DNA of 15,024 nucleotides from DASRDS01 sp035652495 (GCA_035652495.1 DASRDS010000333.1:1-15024), one strand, 5' to 3'. Positions 6,668 to 13,666 are shown, counted from the stretch's first letter. Made by a program: numbers and translations. Notes: generated by a model from the letters alone, not told the origin.

Positions 6668-7719
6668 GGATCGTCTTCTTCGTGGCCAGGCGGGCGGTCG
6701 CGGGCCTGATCACCGTCTGGGCGCTCGTCACGTTCGCGTTCTGGGTCTTCTGGGCGATCCCGAACGAGCCCGCGCAATTCGTCTACCCCGGCCAGAAGAT
6801 GAACGCCTACCACATTCGCATGGGCGATCACATTCTCGGCATCGACAAGCCGAAGACGACGCTGTACTTCGACTACCTCTGGCGCATGCTCCACTGGAAC
6901 TTCAGTCCTTCCTGGGGCAGCTACCAGTTCTTACCCGGCCTGCCGAGAAACCTCCATCCCCAGGGGGTGCAGGTGCAGCTCATGCAAGAGCTCGGCGTGA
7001 CGCTGTCGATCACGCTCGGCGGCGCGTTCCTCGTGCTCCTGCTCGCCATTCCCCTGGGCGCGATCGCCGGTAGCCGGCTGCGCTCGCTCTCCGATCGCAC
7101 GATCTCGCTCGTCGCACTGATCGGCGTCTGCACGCACCCGATGGTGATCGCGCTGATCCTGCGCGGGATCTTCGGCGACCACCTGCACTGGGTGCCTGCG
7201 ACCGGGTATTGCCCGCTTCGCGGGACGTCCTTCGGTAACGGGTGCAACGGGCCGGTGGATTGGGCGTCCCACCTGATCCTTCCCTGGGCGAGCTTCACGC
7301 TCCTGTTCCTCGCGCTCTACATCCGCATGGTGAGGACGAGCGTTGCAGAGACTTTGCCCCAGGACTTCGTCCGCACGGCGCGCGCGAAGGGCGCAAGCAG
7401 CGTCCGCGTGCTCACGCGGCACGTGCTCCCGAACGCCTCGCTTCGCATCCTGACCATGATCGGGATGGAGATCGGCACCGCCATCGCTGTCTGTGCCTAC
7501 ATCGAGACGGCGTTCCAAATGGAAGGGCTTGGTCTCGCCGGCATCCAGGCGATGCTCGGCCTCGACCTGCCGCTGATCCTCGGCGTGGTCACGTTCATCT
7601 CGCTCGTGGTCGTGATCGGCAACCTGATCGTCGACGCGCTCTACGCCTTCATCGATCCGCGCGTCCGGTTCAGCACCGACCCTGGCCGCACCAAGAGCCT
7701 CGCCGGGGGCGTTATCTGA
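6664..7719 (+). CDS. Dpp/Opp-type ABC transporter permease (DppB/OppB class)
   Basis: 351 residues. The ATG overlaps the upstream permease stop codon (6664-6667), so the two halves of the channel are translationally coupled. Helix 1 (about residues 10-31, AVAGLITVWALVTFAFWVFWAIP) precedes a periplasmic segment of about 85 residues. The DppB signature lies at ITLGGAFLVLLLAIPLGAIAG, and the EAA loop at QDFVRTARAKGASSVRVLTRHVLPN. The C-terminus ends ALYAFIDPRVRFS, as usual for the family. A cysteine pair (GYCPL and NGCNG) sits in an outside loop. The TGA stop (7717-7719) lies within the left 14-bp direct repeat (7716-7729) of the downstream element, so any ATPase or binding-protein genes that once followed may have been displaced; this is inference. 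Confidence 0.92.
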   Translation: MRIVFFVARRAVAGLITVWALVTFAFWVFWAIPNEPAQFVYPGQKMNAYHIRMGDHILGIDKPKTTLYFDYLWRMLHWNFSPSWGSYQFLPGLPRNLHPQGVQVQLMQELGVTLSITLGGAFLVLLLAIPLGAIAGSRLRSLSDRTISLVALIGVCTHPMVIALILRGIFGDHLHWVPATGYCPLRGTSFGNGCNGPVDWASHLILPWASFTLLFLALYIRMVRTSVAETLPQDFVRTARAKGASSVRVLTRHVLPNASLRILTMIGMEIGTAIAVCAYIETAFQMEGLGLAGIQAMLGLDLPLILGVVTFISLVVVIGNLIVDALYAFIDPRVRFSTDPGRTKSLAGGVI

Positions 7720-7729
7720 CGGCTCTAAC
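7716..7729 (+). repeat. Left 14-bp direct repeat CTGACGGCTCTAAC
   Basis: Identical to 14788-14801 and 13349-13362, all in the same orientation. This copy includes the permease stop codon and abuts the left 33-bp terminal inverted repeat, as a target duplication would. Confidence 0.85.
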
Positions 7730-7762
7730 GGGAAAGGAGATAGGGCTCCCGGAAACCGGACA
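7730..7762 (+). repeat. Left terminal inverted repeat (33 bp)
   Basis: Begins GGGAAAGGAGATAGGGC and ends AAACCGGACA. The reverse complement of 14755-14787 matches it at 29 of 33 positions without gaps, by eye. It lies just inside the left direct repeat, so the order is direct repeat, inverted repeat, cargo, inverted repeat, direct repeat. Confidence 0.8.
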
Positions 7763-7780
7763 CCGGACACCGGACACCGG
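7756..7780 (+). repeat. Tandem 7-mer CCGGACA, three copies plus CCGG
   Basis: Three exact copies (7756-7762, 7763-7769, 7770-7776) followed by CCGG. The first copy forms the inner end of the left terminal inverted repeat; the right end has only one copy. On the minus strand the array encodes the odd tail VSGVRCPVSG of the truncated adenylyltransferase. Confidence 0.85.
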
Positions 7781-8346
7781 GTGGGTGAACGCCGCTCGTG
7801 CGTTGAGATCTGCGGCGAGATGCTCGGTTGACCCGACCGGGAAGCAGGCGAAGTCTGCTTCGGTGCCATCGTCGAAGAGGACGCGTCGCTCGTACGATCC
7901 ACCCATCGCGGTCGGTTCGACGAAGGTGAGCATGGGATCGCCGAGGTCGGACAGCCACGCTGAGTCGTGGAGGTAGGCGCGGGGATCGGTGACGAAGAGC
8001 GCGACGTCGATATCCGACCATTGGTCGGCGGGCGTCTCCAAGCGCGCCGCGGAGCCGACGATGATGGCTGCGTGCACATCAGGCTGTACCGCTGCCCAGG
8101 CCGGAACCCGCCCGATGAACTCCGCGTGGTCGCGCGCAGTCACCAGGCCCTGCCGACTGCCCCGCGAACAACTCGAGCGCTACCGCGGACGTCCATCTTC
8201 GTAAACGGAGCCGTTTTATGGAGACGGGCGGCAATAATCGCGAGCACTCGGCCTCTCATGATGGCAGCTCGTCGAGCAACGTTCGTGCGACCTCAGGCCG
8301 CTTATCTGCGCTTGTCTGCCGGGCGGCCGGGTGGGAGAGTTGGGTG

Positions 8347-9318
8347 GTGGAGGCTTCGGCGCAGCAGTCTGCTGGCTCATCGCCAGCGGCTCGGTCTGAG
8401 GTGGCGATCTCGGTACGTGGGCTGCGTAAGCGCTATGGATCGTTTGAGGCGGTTGCGGGGATCGAGGTGGAAGTCCGGCACGGCGAGATCTTTGCGTTCC
8501 TGGGGCCAAACGGTGCTGGCAAGACGACGACGGTGGAGATCCTGGAGGGTTTCCGCAGCCGGAGCGCGGGTGAGGTGTCGGTGTTGGGTGTGGATCCTGC
8601 GCATGCCGACGGGAGTTGGCGGAATCGGGTCGGAGCGGTATTGCAGGAGTCTGCGCCGGAGCCTGGTTTGACCGTTCGTGAGTGCCTGCGGCTATACGCG
8701 GGCTACTACGAGGCGCCGCGGGAAATCGAGGAGACGATCGCGCTTGTTGGTCTGGAGGAGAAAGCGGATTCCTTGGCGGAGCGTTTGTCCGGGGGACAGC
8801 GGCGCCGGCTCGATGTGGCGCTTGCCTTGATCGGCGACCCGGAGTTGATCTTCCTTGACGAGCCGACCACGGGTTTCGACCCGTCGGCGAGACGGGCCGC
8901 CTGGTCGGTGATTGCGGGCCTTCGCTCGCTCGGCAAGACGGTGTTCTTGACGACGCACTACATGGACGAAGCGGAGAACCTCGCCGACCGAATCGCGGTG
9001 ATCGCGGCAGGGCGAATCGTCGCCGAGGGGACACCGCAGACGCTGGGAGGGCGAGAGACGATGTCAGCGAGGATCACGTTCACGCTGCCGGCCGGCGTCG
9101 CTGATAGTGAACTGCCTGCCGAGTTACAGGCTCGCTCGGGGAAAGCGAACGGCCGGCTGACAGTCGAAAGCGAGCGGCCACTCCCGGATCTCGGATTGCT
9201 CGCCCAATGGGCACGAAGCCGGAATCTCGATCTGCCGGACCTCGATGTACGACGACCCTCGCTCGAAGACGTCTACCTGCGCCTGACAGAAGACAACGTC
9301 CAGGCGGACGGTCGATGA
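8347..9318 (+). CDS. ABC-2 exporter ATP-binding protein (DrrA-like)
   Basis: About 323 residues, the cytoplasmic ATPase of a two-gene export system. From the chosen GTG, Walker A GPNGAGKTT lies at residues 53-61. The signature LSGGQRRRLDVAL lies near 147, Walker B LIFLDEPTTGFDP near 167-179 and the H-loop TTHYMDEAENLADR near 202. The C-terminal domain of about 100 residues is typical of daunorubicin-type (DrrA/CcmA) ATPases and ends SLEDVYLRLTE. GTG 8347 is preferred because GGGAGAG (8333-8339) lies seven bases upstream; GTG 8344 and 8401 are alternatives. An in-frame ATG at 8218 would add a low-complexity stretch not seen in the family. It overlaps the permease start by ATGA. Substrate unknown; DrrA-like pairs export drugs or lipids. 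The 203 bases before it hold no recognisable gene. Confidence 0.92.
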   Translation: MEASAQQSAGSSPAARSEVAISVRGLRKRYGSFEAVAGIEVEVRHGEIFAFLGPNGAGKTTTVEILEGFRSRSAGEVSVLGVDPAHADGSWRNRVGAVLQESAPEPGLTVRECLRLYAGYYEAPREIEETIALVGLEEKADSLAERLSGGQRRRLDVALALIGDPELIFLDEPTTGFDPSARRAAWSVIAGLRSLGKTVFLTTHYMDEAENLADRIAVIAAGRIVAEGTPQTLGGRETMSARITFTLPAGVADSELPAELQARSGKANGRLTVESERPLPDLGLLAQWARSRNLDLPDLDVRRPSLEDVYLRLTEDNVQADGR

Positions 9319-10193
9319 TTCTCTTTTGGCTCTATCGCAAATGGCGGGCGAGCCGGCAACGCCAGGAGGGCGACGAATCGCCCAGTCGGCGTCTGGGTCG
9401 TCCGGCGACGCTGCCCAGCGAGCGCACCCCGCTTGTCCTGCACCAGGCACGCTACGACCTGGTCGCCTTCGGTCGAAACGGGCAGGCACGGTTCTTCACG
9501 CTCATCCTGCCGATTCTCTTTCTCGTGATCTTCGTGAGCGTGTTCGGTAACCACAGAGTCGGGCCGATGCAAGTCAAGGCCTCGACCTACTACGTCCCCG
9601 GCATCTCCGCGCTCGCGGTGATCGCAGGCTCGTTCGTCAACCTCGTGATCTCGATCACGACGCAACGGGAGTCGGGAATCCTGAAGCGACGACGCGCTAC
9701 ACCGGTGCCAGCGTGGGTGCTCATCGCCGCCCGCACGCTGACCGCAATCGCAGTCTCCCTCGGTGTGATGCTCGCAGTGCTACTGATCGGACGCTTCGGC
9801 TACGGCGTCAGGCTGCCAAGCTCGACGATCCCCGGCGTGATTGTCACCGCGGTCGTGGGCGCCTTCACCTTCTGCTGCCTCGCCTATGCGATCGTCACGG
9901 TCATCCACTCGGCCGACGCCGCCCAACCGATGGTGCAGGCGATCATGCTGCCGCTCTACTTCATCTCCGGTGTCTTCATCCCCAACGTCAACCTTCCCGG
10001 CTGGCTGAAGGATGTCGCAATGGTCTTCCCGGTCCAACACCTGGCCGACGGCCTGCATCACGCATTCGACCCGGCCACGACCGGCAGCGGGATCGTCTGG
10101 AGCGACCTCGGCGTCCTTCTCCTGTGGGCAGCGGCCGGGCTGGCAGTCGCGTTGACACGCTTCAACTGGACACCCGCCGTCGCTGCCAGCTGA
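9315..10193 (+). CDS. ABC-2 type export permease (DrrB-like)
   Basis: 292 residues, starting at the ATG that overlaps the ATPase stop codon (9315-9318). A basic cytoplasmic N-terminus of about 50 residues (LYRKWRASRQRQEGDESPSR) is longer than in most relatives. Six helices follow: FFTLILPILFLVIFVSVFG is the first, then a segment near YVPGISALAVIAGSFVNLVI. The cytoplasmic RESGILKRRRATPVPAWVLI loop is the ABC-2 hallmark, followed by three helices. The region MLPLYFISGVFIPNVNLPGW before the last helix is also characteristic (compare the ABC2_membrane family). With the upstream ATPase it would form a homodimer-plus-dimer exporter. Translational coupling supports one complex. Confidence 0.9.
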   Translation: MILFWLYRKWRASRQRQEGDESPSRRLGRPATLPSERTPLVLHQARYDLVAFGRNGQARFFTLILPILFLVIFVSVFGNHRVGPMQVKASTYYVPGISALAVIAGSFVNLVISITTQRESGILKRRRATPVPAWVLIAARTLTAIAVSLGVMLAVLLIGRFGYGVRLPSSTIPGVIVTAVVGAFTFCCLAYAIVTVIHSADAAQPMVQAIMLPLYFISGVFIPNVNLPGWLKDVAMVFPVQHLADGLHHAFDPATTGSGIVWSDLGVLLLWAAAGLAVALTRFNWTPAVAAS

Positions 10194-10266
10194 CGCCCTT
10201 GTCCCAAGCCGGACAACACGTCAGACTCGACGCAACAGCGGGCAGGCTCAGACGAGGAGCGACGGA

Positions 10267-10440
10267 ATGGCGAAGGACATCCAAACCCGCACCGCGACCT
10301 GCCCGACCCACGGCACCGTCGAAGCAACCCGCGAAATGCCAAAACCAGGATTCCCTATCTTCGTCTACGCCGCCCGCCGACTCCTCGCCAACAAACGCCC
10401 GTACCGCTGCCCAACCTGCGGCGCTCCAACCACCGGATAG
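10267..10440 (+). CDS. 57-residue zinc-ribbon-like small protein
   Basis: Starts MAKDIQTRTATCPTHGTVEA and ends RPYRCPTCGAPTTG. Two ligand pairs, C-P-T-H (about residues 12-15) and C-P-T-C (about 49-52), are spaced as in a small zinc ribbon. The middle (FPIFVYAARRLLANKR) is basic and amphipathic. A good Shine-Dalgarno (GAGGAG) lies eight bases before the ATG. It follows the export permease on the same strand after 73 bases, so it may be the last gene of that operon. I do not recognise the family. It could be a nucleic-acid-binding protein or an accessory of the exporter. The strong ribosome site and paired Cys/His motifs argue that it is real. Confidence 0.65.
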   Translation: MAKDIQTRTATCPTHGTVEATREMPKPGFPIFVYAARRLLANKRPYRCPTCGAPTTG

Positions 10441-10600
10441 CGCAGCCTGCACTCGAATCGTCGTTCGCGCGCAAACCCGAGCGCTCACTGCAGTGAACAG
10501 GCCTGGGTGACCGACGGAACCGGCCGCGTGCGCGAGTGTTCCCGCGGGACTTACAGACGCCTGAAGGCTGTGGATCTAGGGAGTGTTGAGCGGGGACCGG
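10441..10600. other. Convergent intergenic region with a 12-bp palindrome
   Basis: The gap lies between the ends of the zinc-ribbon gene (plus) and the lipoprotein gene (minus). It contains a perfect 12-bp palindrome TCACTGCAGTGA (10485-10496) and a 10-bp palindrome TCCCGCGGGA (10540-10549). Neither has a loop or a T-run, so they are not convincing terminators. Nothing codes here that I can support. Confidence 0.4.
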
Positions 10601-11260
10601 CTATTCGTTGTCGGGGACAGCAGGGGCTTTGACGCTGATGTCTCCTGGCATTCCCCAGCCTTTGATCCACCACGTAGGCAGGCCGAGCTTCTTGCCGCAC
10701 AAGTTGTTCGCGCGCAGGACGGCCGGACTATTCGGGTTGACTCCAGTACCGTTGAAGTCCGTCTTGGACGGGTCGTTGGCCTCCGGGTAGGGAAAGTTCG
10801 GAACGCCGTTTGCCCGCATGCACCTGACGTAGCGGAGCTGCGTCGCGTGGTCTGGACCGTTCGGGTCTCGAACCGGATCGGCGGCGCGCAACGCGCGCCG
10901 GGCCTTGTTCAAGTACGCACTGCAAGTGCCGGTGGCGGGTTCGGGCCCTCCGCTGATGTGCACGCCGTCCGGCGAGGCGAACGGGGCGATGATGTTGATG
11001 ACCCCATGCGCATCAACGGTCGGAACGGGTTGGTGCGGGTCACCATGCGCTCGCTCGCACACAGCCCACTGATCCAGGAACTTCGTCGCGCTGATCGGTG
11101 CGGCCGGACGGGTGCGCGTCGCCGTTGTTGATGTCGCGACGGTGCGTGTCAACGTCGTTCCGTCGCCTGTAGCCGACTTCGGACTCGAACCGCCGCACCC
11201 CGCCGCCGTCACGGCCAGAACCCCAAGAGCGCCCGGGAGGATGGAGCGGACAGTGGCCAA
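10601..11260 (-). CDS. Secreted lipoprotein with repeated C-x-R-x-x-G-x-P motifs
   Basis: About 219 residues from TTG 11260; GTG 11302 is in frame and would overlap the upstream gene by 28 bases. The preferred start gives a compact lipoprotein signal (MATVRSILPGALGVLAVTAA then GC), with the modified cysteine near residue 22. A serine/threonine-rich linker follows. The folded part has two related motifs, VCERAHGDPHQPVPTVDAHG (about residues 66-85) and RCMRANGVPNFPYPEAND (about 143-160), plus further cysteines (GTCSAY and NLCGKK). This C-M-R-x-x-G-x-P-x-x-P pattern resembles uncharacterised actinobacterial extracellular proteins. It is the third gene of the operon led by the sigma factor at 12482, so it should be anchored outside the membrane. 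Function unknown. Confidence 0.8.
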   Translation of the reverse strand: MATVRSILPGALGVLAVTAAGCGGSSPKSATGDGTTLTRTVATSTTATRTRPAAPISATKFLDQWAVCERAHGDPHQPVPTVDAHGVINIIAPFASPDGVHISGGPEPATGTCSAYLNKARRALRAADPVRDPNGPDHATQLRYVRCMRANGVPNFPYPEANDPSKTDFNGTGVNPNSPAVLRANNLCGKKLGLPTWWIKGWGMPGDISVKAPAVPDNE

Positions 11261-11274
11261 GTCGTAGCTCGCTA

Positions 11275-11988
11275 CTAACCCGCGGCCGGTCCGCTTTTGC
11301 ACGTGTGTGTCTTGGTGTAGACGAGATCGACGGCTATCAGGTGTCTGCCGGGTGCGTAGTCGAACGCCAACTCGGTCCCGGCTGGCATCTTGGCGGGGTT
11401 GATCACCGTCACGGTGTGATTGATCAACGCCTTCAGGTCAGGCGTCGGCGACTGCCGCCGGTAGAGCTTCAGTAACGCCTTAGCCGGAGCGAAACCGGTG
11501 GGAGCCATCAAGCGTGGCCGGATCGAAAGCACCCCGATGCTGTTTGGATCGGGGGGAGCGGGATCGGAGAAGCAGTACACGTTGCGCTTGACGAGAGCCG
11601 GGATGCCGTCTTGGCCGAGAGCGCGTCGGAGCACGGAGGGATCGAAGACCTGGCTGTTGGTCAAGGTCAGCTTGGCCTTGCCGTTCGCGTAGCTGACAAG
11701 GGTGAAGGAGTCGGTCCGGATCGTGGCGGGGCCACCGTCCGCGCTGTGGGTTGAGCTCGTAGTCCCTGGCGGCGTGTCGTGCACGCTCGTCAGGCCGAGC
11801 GCCAGCGCGCCGCCAGCGATGATCGTTGCGACGCCGGCGCTCGCGACGCGGCCGCGCCGTTTTCGGCGATTTGCGCGACCCCGGTCGACGATTGCCGCCA
11901 GCGAGGGCCGCTCGCTCACGGTGAGGTCGTGGACGGCGTCGCGTAGCTCCTTGATGAGGATGCTGTCTGGGTGTTCGTCATGGTTCAT
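11275..11988 (-). CDS. Single-pass membrane protein coupled to the third ECF sigma factor
   Basis: 237 residues. The ATG overlaps the sigma stop codon (ATGA, 11985-11988). A cytoplasmic N-terminus of about 47 residues (LIKELRDAVHDLTVSERPSL, then RGRANRRKRRGR) is followed by one helix (about residues 48-67, VASAGVATIIAGGALALGL). The outside domain is about 165 residues, with two or three cysteines (VYCFSD, HTCKSG). The layout, a basic juxtamembrane stretch and one helix right after a sigma gene, matches the membrane proteins of the other two cassettes, but I see no sequence similarity to them. Many SigE-family sigma factors are followed by such proteins, some of which act as anti-sigma factors. 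That role is inferred here. Confidence 0.78.
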   Translation of the reverse strand: MNHDEHPDSILIKELRDAVHDLTVSERPSLAAIVDRGRANRRKRRGRVASAGVATIIAGGALALGLTSVHDTPPGTTSSTHSADGGPATIRTDSFTLVSYANGKAKLTLTNSQVFDPSVLRRALGQDGIPALVKRNVYCFSDPAPPDPNSIGVLSIRPRLMAPTGFAPAKALLKLYRRQSPTPDLKALINHTVTVINPAKMPAGTELAFDYAPGRHLIAVDLVYTKTHTCKSGPAAG

Positions 11989-12482
11989 CGTGTTGCCTCC
12001 GTGATCGCGGCTGGGGCGAGTTGAGCGCTGAGCGCCGATGTCGCTCTGGAGAGGTGAGCTCTGACCGTTCCGGGCGCGATCCCGAGTTGCTTCGCGGTCG
12101 CGTCGACGTCCATGTCCAGGAAGACCCGAAGCACCAGCACTTCGCGTTGGCGGGCCGGGAGCCGACGCAGCGCCGTAAGCACGACGCCATCGAGACCGGT
12201 CGCATCGTCCTCCCTTGCGGCCCGGCTGTCACCGAGCAGCGGAGTCTCCCTCCGTCGGCGCCGCCACCACGACGCTCCGGTGTTGAGCGCGGTACGGACA
12301 ATCCACGCCCGTGGTGCCGGATGGCCGCTCACTTTGTGCCACGAAACCCACGCCCGGGCGAACGCCTCAGCAACCTGGTCCTCAGCCAGCGTCATGTCGC
12401 CGGTAGTGGCGGCAACCGCACGCAGGCACGGTTCCCAACTGGTCGCGAAGAACTCGGCGAAACCGGCCTTGTCTCGACTCAC
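11985..12482 (-). CDS. ECF RNA polymerase sigma factor (SigE-like subfamily)
   Basis: 165 residues from GTG 12482, with a purine-rich GAGAGA just upstream. Region 2 spans about residues 8-75 (FAEFFATSWEPCLRAVAATT, DQVAEAFARAWVSWHKV, APRAWIVRTALNTG). Region 4 spans about 105-155 (LRRLPARQREVLVLRVFLDM, then helix-turn-helix DVDATAKQLGIAPGTVRAHLSRA). The linker contains a basic WWRRRRRE run. It is a different subgroup from the two sigma factors at the left: the region 2 wording and the LPARQREVL block are typical of SigE-type actinobacterial factors. It heads an operon with a membrane protein and a lipoprotein. The gene upstream, an exported Septum_form protein, also reads on the minus strand after 157 bases and could be a target or a co-transcribed partner. 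Confidence 0.93.
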   Translation of the reverse strand: MSRDKAGFAEFFATSWEPCLRAVAATTGDMTLAEDQVAEAFARAWVSWHKVSGHPAPRAWIVRTALNTGASWWRRRRRETPLLGDSRAAREDDATGLDGVVLTALRRLPARQREVLVLRVFLDMDVDATAKQLGIAPGTVRAHLSRATSALSAQLAPAAITEATR

Positions 12483-12639
12483 GTCTCTCTAACCCACCAA
12501 CACACGAAAACGCTTAGTCGGATCTTGGGAACCCGTCCGAGACACTCGCGCAGCCGCTGCATTTGCGCCTCGAGTACCACCGCGTCATCGACGTCTCGAC
12601 TCGCCAACCTTCTTTCGGCGGTTCTAGTTCGGCCGATGG

Positions 12640-13086
12640 TTAGTGAACGTGCCAGCCCGATCCGAGTGGCTGCCAGCTCGGCCAGGTGCGGAGATTGCAA
12701 ATGACCTTGTCGCCATAACGGGCGCTCTCCGCTCCCGGGTCAGGCCAGAAGGCCTGCCAACCTTCATTCCTCGGCATCACATGCCCGGTTATCCGCCGGA
12801 ACGCCGACAAACAGATCGATCTCGCAAGGGCATACCCACGGGCAGGTGAAGGCGGCGTGCCATGACCCCACCCACCGTGGGCCACCGCGAACACCTCCAT
12901 TTCGTGCGACGCGTCCGAGCAGGGAACGACGAGAACCGTCTTGGCGTGCGCACCGTCTCGATTCAGGCACTGATGTGCGTGTACCGAAAGGTAGAAGGCA
13001 GGGCGCCCAACAGCTGCTGAAGCAACTGCCGCAACGGCCGCCGCAACACAAGCAATCAGCAGCAGCCCCGGACCCCGACTCCGCAT
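12640..13086 (-). CDS. Secreted Septum_form-domain protein
   Basis: 148 residues with a strong Shine-Dalgarno (GAGAGGAG) seven bases before the ATG. An N-terminal signal or anchor (MRSRGPGLLLIACVAAAVAA) is followed by one Septum_form-like domain (PF13845 by pattern). HQCLNRDG, then VLVVPCSDASHEMEVFAVA, then ICLSAF, and finally W-PDPGAESARYGDKVICNL give the four conserved cysteines and the acidic SHEMEV block. The family is found in actinobacterial extracytoplasmic proteins, and its link to septum formation is weakly documented. There is no clear signal-peptidase site, so it may stay membrane-tethered. It precedes the third sigma operon on the same strand. The 157-base gap between them (12483-12639) shows no clear terminator. 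Confidence 0.75.
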   Translation of the reverse strand: MRSRGPGLLLIACVAAAVAAVASAAVGRPAFYLSVHAHQCLNRDGAHAKTVLVVPCSDASHEMEVFAVAHGGWGHGTPPSPARGYALARSICLSAFRRITGHVMPRNEGWQAFWPDPGAESARYGDKVICNLRTWPSWQPLGSGWHVH

Positions 13087-13348
13087 TTCCTAGCTCCTCT
13101 CGCCGCCGAACGGAGCCCGCCTCGACCTTCCCGTCGCCGCGAACCGCGACCAGGAGATCTTACGACGAGCCGCGGAGAGACCACAACCTGAAGCGACGAC
13201 GGGAATCGAATCGAGATTGCGTTGCACCAATTCAGGGCCCCACCGTTCGAGCCCGGGGCCTCGGCGGCCAGTATCCACCCGCCTACTCAGCAACAACCAA
13301 TCATGTGTCCACGGTTGGCGGCATTTCTCCGGCCGTCCCTTCTTAACC

Positions 13349-13362
13349 CTGACGGCTCTAAC
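13349..13362 (+). repeat. Internal third copy of the 14-bp direct repeat
   Basis: CTGACGGCTCTAAC, preceded by CC as at the right-end copy (16 identical bases in total). The bases before it, read on the minus strand (GGTTAAGAAGGGACGG), only loosely resemble the terminal inverted repeat. It ends five bases ahead of the HNH module's ATG. Confidence 0.85.
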
Positions 13363-13366
13363 TGGC

Positions 13367-13666
13367 ATGGCCGAAACAGAAGCCGAGGGTGCGCATGGCG
13401 GTCCTCGTGCGGGAATGCGGACGAGCCGGGCCACACAGGCGGCAGCCGATCAGCGCGACGAAGGCACATGCGCCTACTGCGGAGAAGAGACCACACAAAA
13501 CCCAGGCCCTCGCCAGAAGAACTACGACCACGTCTACCCCCGCAGTCGGGGTGGCGATGATTCACCGGACAACGTGGTCGTCTCATGCCGAACCTGCAAC
13601 CTGCAAAAGGGCGCGAGAACACCGAGCGAATGGAACGCAGCGAAACTGCGAGCTGGGCGGCTCTAG
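13367..13666 (+). CDS. Orphan HNH nuclease module, resembling a polymorphic-toxin tip
   Basis: 99 residues from ATG 13367. The HNH fold is clear: CAYCGEET (about residues 35-42), the catalytic YDHVYPRSRGGDDSPDNVV (about 53-71) with D-H and the N of DN, and SCRTCNLQKGARTPSEW. The paired CxxC motifs would hold a structural zinc. The lead-in GMRTSRATQAAADQRDEGTC resembles the junction where such domains are fused to the C-terminus of Rhs or other secreted toxins. Here no delivery domain precedes it. An open frame extends to 13217 but looks non-coding, and there is no Shine-Dalgarno. Coding begins five bases after a copy of the 14-bp repeat, so it may be a detached toxin tip. A standalone HNH enzyme is the alternative. 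Confidence 0.75.
   Translation: MAETEAEGAHGGPRAGMRTSRATQAAADQRDEGTCAYCGEETTQNPGPRQKNYDHVYPRSRGGDDSPDNVVVSCRTCNLQKGARTPSEWNAAKLRAGRL

Larger units (their letters stand above)
7712..8143 (-). pseudogene. Truncated aminoglycoside 6-adenylyltransferase-like gene
   Basis: 143 codons from GTG 8143. Residues from about 25 to 105 match the N-terminal nucleotidyltransferase part of the AadK/streptomycin adenylyltransferase family, which transfers AMP to an aminoglycoside hydroxyl. VGSAARLETPADQWSDIDVALFV holds the catalytic G-S...D-x-D signature. It is followed by DSAWLSDLGDPMLTFVEP and RRVLFDDGTEADFACFPV, the next conserved blocks. Family members have about 280 residues. Here the similarity ends near position 7785, and the reading frame runs through the tandem 7-mers and the left inverted repeat into the permease stop region. 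The C-terminal half that completes the substrate site is missing, so resistance activity is unlikely. The break at the element end suggests the repeat formed or inserted inside the gene. Confidence 0.75.

Noticed and set aside
7716..7762. Integron attC site (CTCTAAC and GTTAGAG resemble R''/R' cores) with cassette-like cargo
   Set aside because: The seven-base cores break the RYYYAAC/GTTRRRY rule at the outer base, no paired L boxes or attC-like fold is visible, and genes lie on both strands with several coupled operons. No integrase is present.
7756..7780. Start of a CRISPR-like array
   Set aside because: The 7-base units are directly adjacent with no spacers.
6931..8079. A 382-codon minus-strand open frame spanning the permease end and the element border
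   Set aside because: It is antisense to the permease for most of its length and overlaps the adenylyltransferase in another frame, with no recognisable motif.
8218..8346. N-terminal extension of the ABC ATPase from ATG 8218
   Set aside because: Low-complexity sequence absent from the family and no good ribosome site there; a GGGAGAG lies ahead of GTG 8347.
13194..13250. tRNA 3'-end or attachment site: T-loop-like strings GATTCGATTCCCG (minus) and GTTCGAGCCC (plus)
   Set aside because: The flanking bases do not form the T-stem or acceptor stem in either case, and no D-arm or anticodon arm is present.
13367..13666. The HNH protein as the missing transposase or homing enzyme of the element
   Set aside because: At 99 residues it holds only a toxin-type HNH core, with no transposase or DNA-binding domain, and it lies after an internal copy of the repeat.
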